A stretch of 5,348 nucleotides of DNA from Pseudomonadota bacterium (GTDB taxonomy: Bacteria > Pseudomonadota > Alphaproteobacteria > Rhizobiales > Aestuariivirgaceae), in assembly GCA_016522385.1 (NCBI GenBank), contig JAEKFU010000447.1:1-5348 (forward strand), written 5' to 3'. Below are positions 1 to 5,209 of the stretch, in pieces. The number at the start of each line of letters is the position of its first letter. Position 1 is the first letter of the stretch. Made by a program: the position numbers and the translations under genes. The notes under the pieces were generated by a model. It saw only the letters and a list, made by a program, of their open reading frames with translations. It had not been told where the DNA came from and searched no databases.

Positions 1-565
1 CGTCAATCTTGTTCAACAAAGCGGCTACATCGTCAGTGTTGAATTCGGATTTCTTCTTTTTCTTCTTTTTTTGAACAATCTTGCGCACCGGGGGTTTGGG
101 TTTGTGCCTCGGCATCGGGACCGGCGCACTGGCTTCCTCCTTAGGCTCAGGCTCTGGCATCGGTTCGGGGAAAACCTCTTCGGTCTTCTTGATCAACTCC
201 TCCAGCGGTTCCGGTGCGGGCGCTGGTGGTTGCTCAACAACCGGCTCGGGCTCCGGTGCTGGTTTCGGCTCGGGTTCCGGCTGCGGTTCACGCGCTGCCT
301 GTTTTATCTCCTCGGACGGCTTTGGCGCGATCTTTTTGATTTCCGGCTCCACCTTGACCTTGGGAGCGGGTTTCTTTTCCGGTTCGGGTTCCGGGGGTTT
401 CTCCTGTTTCGCCTGCCGTTTGGAAAACTCCTCCAGTGTGACAATGTCGACCGGCACCAGTTCTTCGTCGTTCACCTCATACTCATCCGGCGAAGGCAGC
501 ACGACAACCGCCGCCAGCAGAATGGCGACGTGAATGGTCAATGATGTTGCCAAGCTCCAACGCAT
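1..565 (-). CDS. tolA: TolA, N-terminal part (runs off the left edge)
   Basis: Inner-membrane-anchored, periplasm-spanning protein of the Tol-Pal system. It links the TolQ/TolR proton motor to TolB-Pal at the outer membrane. The 188 complete codons visible start at the ATG at 565-563, which follows the tolR stop by 20 bases; no clear Shine-Dalgarno sequence is seen. Residues 10-23 (TIHVAILLAAVVVL) form the single N-terminal transmembrane anchor and carry a conserved-type His (H12). The conserved-looking stretch PVDIVTLEEFSKRQ follows. From about residue 50 to 150 the protein is a low-complexity linker rich in Pro, Glu and Lys, with repeated PEPEP units. It then has a run of seven lysines (codons at 70-50) and a segment ending DDVAALLNKID, a pattern I associate with rhizobial TolA. 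The C-terminal Pal/TolB-binding domain lies outside the window. The TonB-like look of the linker could mislead annotation, but position after tolQR supports TolA. Confidence 0.88.
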   Translation of the reverse strand, partial: MRWSLATSLTIHVAILLAAVVVLPSPDEYEVNDEELVPVDIVTLEEFSKRQAKQEKPPEPEPEKKPAPKVKVEPEIKKIAPKPSEEIKQAAREPQPEPEPKPAPEPEPVVEQPPAPAPEPLEELIKKTEEVFPEPMPEPEPKEEASAPVPMPRHKPKPPVRKIVQKKKKKKKSEFNTDDVAALLNKID

Positions 566-585
566 AGGGTTATCGCTTTTGCGAG

Positions 586-1038
586 CTATTCCTGTTCGAT
601 ATCGGTGACCAGGCCGATTCGCTTGAAGCCGGCCCGATTGAGCACACCCATCACTTTCATGACGTTACCGTAGCCTACGTTCCTGTCGCCGCGTACAAAT
701 ATTCGCTCATCATACCCGTTTCTAGCTATGGCAACCAATTTCGGCGCCAGTGTGTCGAGGTCAATCTCGGTTTCCTGCAGGAAAATCTTACCATCTGGCG
801 ACACAGATACCGTCAGCGGTTCGTTGTCGCCCTGCAGCGGTTTGGCCTTGGTCTCCGGCAACTCGATTGGCACACCGACTGTCAGCAGAGGTGCCGCTAC
901 CATGAAGACAATGAGCAGCACCAACATGACGTCGACAAAAGGTGTCACGTTGATCTCGCTCATCGGCTGATAAGACGAGCGCCGCCGCCGGCCACTACGC
1001 CGGGGCGATCCGCTCGTGCCTGTAAATGCAATGCCCAT
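586..1038 (-). CDS. tolR: TolR, ExbD/TolR-family proton-channel subunit
   Basis: Inner-membrane component of the Tol-Pal motor. With TolQ it forms the proton channel that energises TolA. The protein is 150 residues, close to the family norm. An Arg-rich cytoplasmic N-terminus (RRSGRRRR, residues 13-20) precedes SEINVTPFVDVMLVLLIVFM, the family signature. The single membrane helix spans about 35-54, and D36 corresponds to the essential channel Asp (D23 in E. coli TolR). The rest is the periplasmic ExbD/TolR domain, ending VTDIEQE. The ATG at 1038 is supported by a GGGAGA Shine-Dalgarno sequence 7 bases upstream. It lies 17 bases after the tolQ stop and 20 bases before tolA, so the three genes are surely co-transcribed. 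All key features look intact. Confidence 0.96.
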   Translation of the reverse strand: MGIAFTGTSGSPRRSGRRRRSSYQPMSEINVTPFVDVMLVLLIVFMVAAPLLTVGVPIELPETKAKPLQGDNEPLTVSVSPDGKIFLQETEIDLDTLAPKLVAIARNGYDERIFVRGDRNVGYGNVMKVMGVLNRAGFKRIGLVTDIEQE

Positions 1039-1045
1039 GAGCCAG

Positions 1046-1052
1046 TCTCCCT
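1046..1052 (-). promoter_or_regulatory. Shine-Dalgarno of tolR
   Basis: AGGGAGA lies 7 bases before the tolR ATG, in the 17-base gap after tolQ. It fixes the tolR start and indicates independent ribosome loading. Confidence 0.75.
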
Positions 1053-1055
1053 GCC

Positions 1056-1763
1056 TTAAAGACGTTCATCCAGTTGACGCGATATGATCGCGCCGAACTC
1101 ATCAGCGAAATTTTCCAACCGTGCACCCAGTTTGCCGATGTCGTGGGCAAACTTGTTATAGAAGATCACCGCCGGAATCGCCGCCAGCAGGCCGAGAGCG
1201 GTGGCAAACAGGGCTTCCGCCAGACCCGGCGCAACGACCGCCAGATTAGTGCTCTTGGACACCGAGATCGCTCGAAACGAGTTCATGATGCCCCAAACCG
1301 TGCCGAACAGACCGATAAACGGCGCCGTTGACCCAACGGTAGCCAGCACCAGAAGGCGGCTTTCCAGTTGGTTCATTTCGCGTTGCAACTGCACGTCCAT
1401 GACCATTTCAATGCGCTTTTGCACGCCGTGAAAACCTGCCCGCATGGCGCTTTCCTGGCTGCGCTTCCATTCGCGCATGGCGGCCATGAACAAGGCCGCC
1501 ATCGACTGGTTGTTCTTCGATCCGAGCGACAGATAGAGGTCCTCCAGCGACTGGCCAGACCAGAACAACTGCTCAAACTTCTCCGTCGACCGGCGCGCCT
1601 TGGCGACCAGCACGAACTTCTCGAAGATGATCCCCCAACACACGACTGACGCGACGATCAGACCAATCATCACGAACTTCACCAAGAATGTTGCCTGTGC
1701 GAAGAGCGCGAACAGCGAATACCCTTCCTGGGATATCGCCGCCTGAGCGATGATCACGTTCAT
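1056..1763 (-). CDS. tolQ: TolQ, MotA/TolQ/ExbB proton-channel protein
   Basis: Polytopic inner-membrane subunit that assembles around TolR and uses the proton motive force to drive TolA. The protein is 235 residues (E. coli TolQ is 230). Three transmembrane segments are visible: about 26-48 (after a short periplasmic N-terminus), 137-161 and 174-203, with a large cytoplasmic loop between the first two. The signature GLFGTVWGIM is at 151-160 and APGLAEALFATALGLLAAIP at 178-197. T155 and T188 match the channel-lining threonines of the family. The frame stays open upstream to 1964, which would add 67 residues with no TolQ character. I chose the ATG at 1763 because the protein then begins at the usual point and has GAGG 5 bases upstream. 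First gene of the tolQRA set, after a 253-base spacer that may hold its promoter. Confidence 0.96.
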   Translation of the reverse strand: MNVIIAQAAISQEGYSLFALFAQATFLVKFVMIGLIVASVVCWGIIFEKFVLVAKARRSTEKFEQLFWSGQSLEDLYLSLGSKNNQSMAALFMAAMREWKRSQESAMRAGFHGVQKRIEMVMDVQLQREMNQLESRLLVLATVGSTAPFIGLFGTVWGIMNSFRAISVSKSTNLAVVAPGLAEALFATALGLLAAIPAVIFYNKFAHDIGKLGARLENFADEFGAIISRQLDERL

Positions 1764-1768
1764 ATATG

Positions 1769-1773
1769 CCTCG
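1769..1773 (-). promoter_or_regulatory. Shine-Dalgarno of tolQ (decides the start)
   Basis: CGAGG lies 5 bases before the ATG at 1763. It supports this start over the longer open frame reaching 1964. Confidence 0.6.
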
Positions 1774-1894
1774 TGTTTGCCGCTTATTGCCGTCCCGGGC
1801 CAGTATCCAGAGTTGCCGAATCTGAAGCTTTGCAGGCGCGGGCGGCAACAAAGCAAATCAACTGTGTCGAAACTGCGGCGCAAACCCCAGTCTT

Positions 1895-1933
1895 CGCGTG
1901 ATTTGCGCCAATCCCGTGCGCAATTGTCACGCG
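1895..1933. repeat. Composite inverted repeat (39 bases) upstream of tolQ
   Basis: The outer arms CGCGTGA (1895-1901) and TCACGCG (1927-1933) are perfect 7-base complements. Inside them, TTGCGC (1903-1908) and GCGCAA (1918-1923) are perfect 6-base complements. A small 1-versus-3-base internal loop separates the two stems, and the apical loop is 9 bases. No T-run follows on either strand, so a standard intrinsic terminator is unlikely. It could be an operator or a hairpin in the tolQ 5' untranslated region. Confidence 0.6.
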
Positions 1934-2016
1934 GGCAACAATAAACTGCCCCGCCAGTTACCAAGCAGACTTAAGGTTAACGTTCCGTTACAGCATGCAA
2001 CTGCCTGAATTGATTC

Positions 2017-2475
2017 TCAACCTGAAATCATCAGCTCGATAGCGTTTGCCAGCTCCTCAGGCATACGCTTGGGTTTTCCGGCACCGTCGACCAGCGCCGC
2101 CGTGACATGAGCCTGGAAAAGGAGCTCTCGGGTCCTGGACACTATCTGGTCGAGCTCAAACCGGGCCCCGCTCACGGCCAGCATCCGTGTTGTCACTTCG
2201 AGGATGTCATCGATCCGGGCGGGCTTCAGAAAATCGCATTCCATACGGCGCACGACAAATCCCATCCGGCCGCCGCTCGCATGCCAGTGCAGCTCATGGT
2301 GATGAATGCCAAGCAGTCGCAAACAGTCTGAACGCGCCCGCTCGCAGAACTTCAGATAATTAGCATGATAGACAAAGCCCGAAAAATCAGTGTCCTCATA
2401 GTAGACCCTTACCGGCAGAACATGTTCGTGCCCCTCCATCCGCCCGGCTAAGTCCGACCAGCGCTCAGTCATCAT
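2017..2475 (-). CDS. ybgC: YbgC, tol-pal-associated acyl-CoA thioesterase
   Basis: Hot-dog fold thioesterase of the 4-hydroxybenzoyl-CoA thioesterase family. It hydrolyses acyl-CoA in the cytoplasm and is usually encoded just before tolQRAB-pal; its link to envelope lipid metabolism is known only in outline. Residues PVRVYYEDTDFSGFVYHANY (21-40) contain the family signature; D30 matches the catalytic Asp (D18 in E. coli YbgC). The central region FVVRRMECDFLKPARIDD is also typical. From the ATG at 2475 the protein has 152 residues (E. coli 134). Tandem ATGs occur at 2475 and 2472, overlapping the ruvB end by 11 or 8 bases. A third ATG at 2439 would give 140 residues. None has a strong Shine-Dalgarno, so coupling to ruvB is plausible. 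The frame reaches 2550, but that extension lies inside ruvB and has no family character. Confidence 0.93.
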   Translation of the reverse strand: MMTERWSDLAGRMEGHEHVLPVRVYYEDTDFSGFVYHANYLKFCERARSDCLRLLGIHHHELHWHASGGRMGFVVRRMECDFLKPARIDDILEVTTRMLAVSGARFELDQIVSRTRELLFQAHVTAALVDGAGKPKRMPEELANAIELMISG

Positions 2476-3508
2476 CGTTCTCAGTGAAAAGCTCTGCCTG
2501 CCGGGTTGCCAAATTCTGCGGTGTCGCCAGACCCAGATGTGCGAATGCATGTGGTGTGAGCATGCGCCCGCGGGGCGTTCGGTTCACGAAGCCCTGCTGG
2601 ATCAGGTAGGGTTCGATGATCTCTTCGATGGCATCGCGTTCCTCCGACAGCGATGCAGCGATGGTTTCAACGCCGACCGGGCCGCCGCCAAAGTTCAGCG
2701 CGATGCAGTTGAGATAGCGATGATCCTGAGAATCGAGACCACGGTTGTCCACCTCAAGGTTCTTCAGCGCCATATCCGCTACATCCCGGTCGATTGTATC
2801 CGCGCCTCCCACGGAAGCAAAATCGCGCACTCGCCTGAGCATTCGTCCGGCAATGCGCGGCGTACCGCGTGCGCGCCGAGCAATTTCGCGCGCCCCTTCC
2901 TCACTCATCGGCACTCCTAGAACGCGCCCACCTCGCTCGACGATCTCAAGCAGCTCGTCTTCAGTGTAAAACTCCAGCCGCACCGGAATTCCGAAGCGAT
3001 CGCGCAGGGGAGTGGTGAGTAGTCCGGTGCGGGTGGTCGCGCCGACCAGAGTAAATTTCGCCAGGTCGATCCTGACCGAACGCGCCGCCGGCCCTTCGCC
3101 GATGATCAGGTCGAGCTGAAAATCCTCCATCGCCGGATACAGAACCTCTTCGACCGCCGGGCTGAGCCGGTGGATCTCGTCGATGAACAACACGTCGCGC
3201 TCTTCCAGATTGGTCAGCAGCGCCGCCAGATCACCCGCTTTGGCGACGACCGGCCCGGATGTGGCGCGGAAATTGACGCCCAACTCACGCGCCATGATTT
3301 GCGCCAGCGTCGTCTTGCCGAGCCCGGGCGGGCCGGCGAACAAGACGTGATCAAGTGCCTCACCGCGTCCGCGCGCTGCCTCAATGAACACTTTTAAATT
3401 GGCCTTGACGCGTGACTGGCCAATGAACTCATTCAACACCTGCGGTCGAAAATGCCGATCAAAGTCATCCTCCGGCCGCAGTTCGCGATCAATCAGCCGC
3501 TCGTTCAT
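2465..3508 (-). CDS. ruvB: RuvB, Holliday-junction branch-migration ATPase
   Basis: Hexameric AAA+ motor that, with RuvA, drives branch migration of Holliday junctions in recombination and repair. It has 347 residues, full length for alphaproteobacteria. Visible motifs are the RuvB N-terminus with LNEFIGQ (25-31), Walker A GPPGLGKTT (59-67), Walker B LFIDEIH (107-113), sensor 1 GATTR (156-160) and LRDRFG (168-173) in the arginine-finger region. Sensor 2 follows as GTPRIAGRMLRRVRDFA (215-231). The C-terminal winged helix spans about 270-320 (GGGPVGVETIAASLSEERDA). The ATG at 3508 shares an ATGA with the stop of the upstream small membrane gene and has GGGAGA 5 bases upstream. The end overlaps ybgC. 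No key residue appears lost. The acidic tail (ENDDD) is short and unremarkable. Confidence 0.98.
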   Translation of the reverse strand: MNERLIDRELRPEDDFDRHFRPQVLNEFIGQSRVKANLKVFIEAARGRGEALDHVLFAGPPGLGKTTLAQIMARELGVNFRATSGPVVAKAGDLAALLTNLEERDVLFIDEIHRLSPAVEEVLYPAMEDFQLDLIIGEGPAARSVRIDLAKFTLVGATTRTGLLTTPLRDRFGIPVRLEFYTEDELLEIVERGGRVLGVPMSEEGAREIARRARGTPRIAGRMLRRVRDFASVGGADTIDRDVADMALKNLEVDNRGLDSQDHRYLNCIALNFGGGPVGVETIAASLSEERDAIEEIIEPYLIQQGFVNRTPRGRMLTPHAFAHLGLATPQNLATRQAELFTENDDD

Positions 3509-3735
3509 GGGGCTCTCCCGGCCTTGTGTTCGCGCGCGAACCCTGCCTCAAAGAGCGTCAATCCGACAATGATGCAACAAGAGATCACGACTACGAGGAA
3601 CAGCACCATTGCCACCAATGGCGACACGCCGCCAAAAAACTGCGGATCACGCAATGTCAAAAACCAGCCGATCCCCGTACCGAAGCTCACCACGCTCGCG
3701 GCGGTCGGAAACCACAGCTTCAGGCGGCCACTCAT
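3505..3735 (-). CDS. Small two-helix membrane protein between ruvA and ruvB, unrecognised
   Basis: I do not recognise this 76-residue protein. Its start overlaps the ruvA stop by 4 bases (ATGA, 3732-3735) and its stop overlaps the ruvB start by 4 bases (ATGA, 3505-3508). A strong AAGGAG Shine-Dalgarno lies 8 bases before its ATG, inside the last codons of ruvA. These facts make it very likely to be translated. Two hydrophobic segments are visible, about 8-28 (with FPTAASVVSFGTGIGWFLTL) and 39-62 (PLVAMVLFLVVVISCCIIVG), joined by a short RDPQFFGG loop. Positive charges sit at both ends (R4, K6; R68, K71, R74), which predicts a hairpin with both termini in the cytoplasm. C53 and C54 lie side by side in the second helix. 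It has no signal-peptide cleavage site or enzyme motif. A role with RuvAB is inference from position only; a neutral passenger is possible. Confidence 0.82.
   Translation of the reverse strand: MSGRLKLWFPTAASVVSFGTGIGWFLTLRDPQFFGGVSPLVAMVLFLVVVISCCIIVGLTLFEAGFAREHKAGRAP
3514..3519 (-). promoter_or_regulatory. Shine-Dalgarno of ruvB
   Basis: GGGAGA lies 5 bases before the ruvB ATG, inside the last codons of the small membrane gene. It allows ruvB translation by re-initiation or de novo loading. Confidence 0.65.
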
Positions 3736-4346
3736 CTTGCCAGCTCCTTCAGCGCCAATCGGATCAGGATCTCTGCGGTTGCATCTTCGCCGGCCGCATT
3801 TATCGCACTCGTCACAGCCACCCCGGCCTGGCTCTGGTTGTATCCAAGGTTCACCAGTGCCGAGACAGCGTCGGCCGCCGCCGATGGCCGAGGCGCATCG
3901 AGATCAGCCTGCAGTCGAGCGAGCGCTGGATCACCACCTCCGAATTTCGGCGCCTTGTCTTTCAGCTCGGTGACGATGCGCTGCGCCAGTTTCTTGCCCA
4001 CACCATTGGCCCGGCCGACCATCGCCGTATCGGCAAGGGCGATCGCATTGGTCAGTTCAGAAGTCGACAGAACCGACAGGATGGCGAGTGCCACCTTCGT
4101 ACCCACGCCCTGCACACTCTCCAGCAACTTGAACCAGTCCCGTTCTCCTTGTGTGGCAAATCCAACCAGGCGGATTGAATTCTCACTGACCAGCATTTCA
4201 GTAAACAGTTGCGATCCCTCACCGGGTGGCGGAAGCGCGGCGTGGGTTTTTGCCGAACAGAACACGTGATAGCCAACACCGCCAACATCGATGATCACCC
4301 AGTCATCACCGTAGCTGTCGATGATCCCTCTCAATTTGCCGATCAT
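3732..4346 (-). CDS. ruvA: RuvA, Holliday-junction DNA-binding subunit
   Basis: RuvA tetramers bind the four-way junction and load RuvB hexamers. The protein is 204 residues (E. coli 203). It begins with the typical MIGKLRGIID. Domain I (OB fold) spans about 1-64. Domain II carries two helix-hairpin-helix motifs, VQGVGTKVALAIL (78-90) and NGVGKKLAQRIVTELKDK (114-131). A Pro/Ala-containing flexible linker follows (about 135-155). Domain III, which contacts RuvB, is at about 156-204 (VSALVNLGYNQSQAG). The frame opens 20 codons earlier, but the ATG at 4346 matches the family start and shares an ATGA with the ruvC stop. At the acidic pin, E. coli has E55-D56; here E55 is kept but the next residue is Asn. 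No strong Shine-Dalgarno is seen, so translation is probably coupled to ruvC. Confidence 0.97.
   Translation of the reverse strand: MIGKLRGIIDSYGDDWVIIDVGGVGYHVFCSAKTHAALPPPGEGSQLFTEMLVSENSIRLVGFATQGERDWFKLLESVQGVGTKVALAILSVLSTSELTNAIALADTAMVGRANGVGKKLAQRIVTELKDKAPKFGGGDPALARLQADLDAPRPSAAADAVSALVNLGYNQSQAGVAVTSAINAAGEDATAEILIRLALKELAR
3744..3749 (-). promoter_or_regulatory. Shine-Dalgarno of the small membrane protein gene
   Basis: AAGGAG lies 8 bases before the ATG at 3735, encoded by the KE codons of the ruvA C-terminus. It is the best match to the consensus in the operon and supports real translation of the small gene. Confidence 0.75.
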
Positions 4347-4864
4347 GCACCGGCCGCTTTCAATTGCCGCGCCAGGGCCTGGGATCCGCGGTGCTGAGCA
4401 TGACAAATGGCAATCGCCAACGCATCGGCACTATCGGCACTGTCCGGCGTACAGCGCGGCAGCAGGATTTTGACCATTGCATCGATCTGATCTTTTTGCG
4501 CATGGCCGACACCGACCACGGTTTTCTTGACCATGTTCGGCGCGTATTCGGCCACCGGCAGACCTGCTGATGCCGGCACCAGTAGGGCGATCCCGCGCGC
4601 ATGCCCGAGCTTCAGTGTAGCCTTGGCATCCTTGTTGACAAAAGTTTCCTCGACCGCCGCTTCGTCAGGCGACCAATCGGCAATGATCGCGGCCAACCTG
4701 CCGTGCAGCTGCAGCAACCGCTCTGCCAATGGCGCTGCAGCATCAGAGGTCAGTGTTCCATCGGCTACATAGGTAAGGCGCGAACCTTCGGCCACGACAA
4801 TCCCCCAACCGGTACTCCGCAGCCCCGGGTCTATGCCAACAATGCGAATCGGATTGCCCATCAC
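4343..4864 (-). CDS. ruvC: RuvC, Holliday-junction resolvase
   Basis: Dimeric endonuclease with an RNase H-like fold that cuts Holliday junctions symmetrically, directed by RuvAB. The start is either GTG (4864) or the adjacent ATG (4861), giving 173 or 172 residues; E. coli RuvC has 173. An in-frame TAA lies just upstream, so no longer form is possible. Counting from the ATG, the four acidic catalytic residues are visible: D11 (IVGIDPGLRSTGWG), E71 (VEETFVNKD), and D143 and D146 (SADSADALAIAICH). The spacing matches E. coli D7, E66, D138 and D141. KLGHARG (84-90) and APNMVKKTVVGVGHAQKDQ (107-125) are also typical. No clear Shine-Dalgarno precedes the tandem start. It is the first gene of the ruv cluster and overlaps ruvA by ATGA. 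Confidence 0.97.
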   Translation of the reverse strand: MMGNPIRIVGIDPGLRSTGWGIVVAEGSRLTYVADGTLTSDAAAPLAERLLQLHGRLAAIIADWSPDEAAVEETFVNKDAKATLKLGHARGIALLVPASAGLPVAEYAPNMVKKTVVGVGHAQKDQIDAMVKILLPRCTPDSADSADALAIAICHAQHRGSQALARQLKAAGA

Positions 4865-4929
4865 GCGGCAACTTTAGACGGCGTATTGCATGTAGGGAAG
4901 CGCGGTAACCGTCCAAGGTGAGCTCATCC

Positions 4930-4958
4930 ACTATTTCGTAGTTTTCGGTGTCGATCAA
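4930..4958 (-). promoter_or_regulatory. Weak promoter candidate for ruvC
   Basis: On the minus strand, TTGATC (4958-4953) and AATAGT (4935-4930) are 17 bases apart, each with 4 of 6 consensus bases. This would place the transcript start about 60 bases before ruvC. The spacing is right but the matches are weak; this is a guess from consensus only. Confidence 0.22.
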
Positions 4959-4990
4959 ACCGGTTAGCAGCCTCCTCCCGTAACATTCAA

Positions 4991-5010
4991 GGTTCGAATG
5001 GTATTGAACC
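4991..5010. repeat. Inverted repeat GGTTC-N10-GAACC upstream of ruvC
   Basis: Perfect 5-base arms (4991-4995 and 5006-5010) flank a 10-base centre, giving a 20-base dyad. It lies about 130 bases before the ruvC start and upstream of the promoter candidate at 4930-4958. An alternative pairing uses TTCAA (4986-4990) and TTGAA (5004-5008). It could be a regulator site or a hairpin. It is not the direct-repeat LexA motif. Confidence 0.4.
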
Positions 5011-5107
5011 GAGGTTGATCTGGAGCTGTGCGGTTCGCTCGGAAATCTATGTGATTTAATCCACATGCCCGTCCTTCATTAGAGCAGCCATACTCTGCCC
5101 AGGCCAA

Positions 5108-5209
5108 TCAGCCGTCGAGAAAGGCGTTCAGACGATTTACAATCGTGATCTGACTGCAGTTCTGAACCGCATCGTCGTCCCCAGCCGGATTGTCAAAGAA
5201 ATCCCACAT
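5108..5209 (-). CDS. Possible small ORF upstream of ruvC, 33 residues
   Basis: An ATG at 5209 (with another ATG directly before it at 5212) opens a 33-codon frame ending in TGA at 5110-5108. AGGGGG (5220-5215) lies 5 bases before the second ATG, a good Shine-Dalgarno. The peptide is acidic, starts MWDFFDNPAGDDDAVQN and ends NRLNAFLDG. It contains no membrane segment and no family I recognise. Codon use is mixed and less biased than in the ruv genes. It could be a real small protein, a leader peptide, or a chance frame. A folded RNA segment overlaps its second half. Confidence 0.3.
   Translation of the reverse strand: MWDFFDNPAGDDDAVQNCSQITIVNRLNAFLDG
5126..5167. repeat. Nested inverted repeats with folding potential
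   Basis: GTTCAGA (5126-5132) is the perfect complement of TCTGAAC (5161-5167). Between them lie ACGATT-TAC-AATCGT (5132-5146, 6-base arms with a 3-base loop) and the perfect 8-base palindrome ACTGCAGT (5153-5160). A competing stem pairs TCAGA (5128-5132) with TCTGA (5149-5153), extending the ACGATT hairpin with a bulge. No T-run follows, so it is not a typical terminator. Confidence 0.45.

Larger units (their letters stand above)
1764..2016 (-). other. ybgC-tolQ intergenic spacer
   Basis: A 253-base gap in an otherwise tightly packed stretch, with no supported gene. It holds a composite inverted repeat at 1895-1933. Next to this is a weak minus-strand minus-10-like TATTGT at 1938-1943, with TTGGTA at 1959-1964 (spacing only 15). 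It also has two GANTC sites (1818-1822 and 2012-2016), the CcrM methylation motif of alphaproteobacteria, and short palindromes CTTAAG (1970-1975) and GTTAAC (1976-1981). No stem followed by a T-run is visible after ybgC, so read-through from ruvB-ybgC into tolQ is possible. That tolQ has its own promoter here is inferred from spacer length. Confidence 0.5.

Noticed and set aside
71..544. Plus-strand open frames opposite tolA encoding Gly/Ser- or Leu/Arg-rich repeats
   Set aside because: They are the antisense of the Pro/Glu codon repeats of tolA. Low complexity and no start signals.
1764..1964. 67-residue N-terminal extension of TolQ
   Set aside because: The frame is open, but the added residues are Arg/Cys-rich and unlike TolQ. 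The ATG at 1763 gives the family length and has a Shine-Dalgarno.
1971..1980. Two TTAA half-sites suggesting CtrA binding
   Set aside because: Their spacing is 2 bases, not the 7 of the TTAA-N7-TTAA motif.
2476..2550. 25-residue N-terminal extension of YbgC
   Set aside because: It lies entirely inside ruvB, has no family character, and YbgC proteins normally begin shortly before the PVRVYYEDTD segment.
3452..4269. Long plus-strand frames opposite ruvA and the small membrane gene
   Set aside because: Antisense shadows of GC-rich coding DNA; the minus-strand genes have clear families and coupled starts.
4743..5066. Minus-strand open frame of 107 codons covering the ruvC upstream region
   Set aside because: Its last third overlaps the ruvC 5' end in another frame. 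It uses codons that are infrequent in the neighbouring genes (CTA, ATA), has no Shine-Dalgarno at its start and resembles no family. A good GGGAGGAGG sequence lies inside it but has no start codon at proper distance.
5174..5196. Perfect TTGACA minus-35 box on the minus strand (5196-5191)
   Set aside because: At 16-18 bases spacing there is only GATGCG-like sequence, a poor minus-10, and it lies inside the small ORF.
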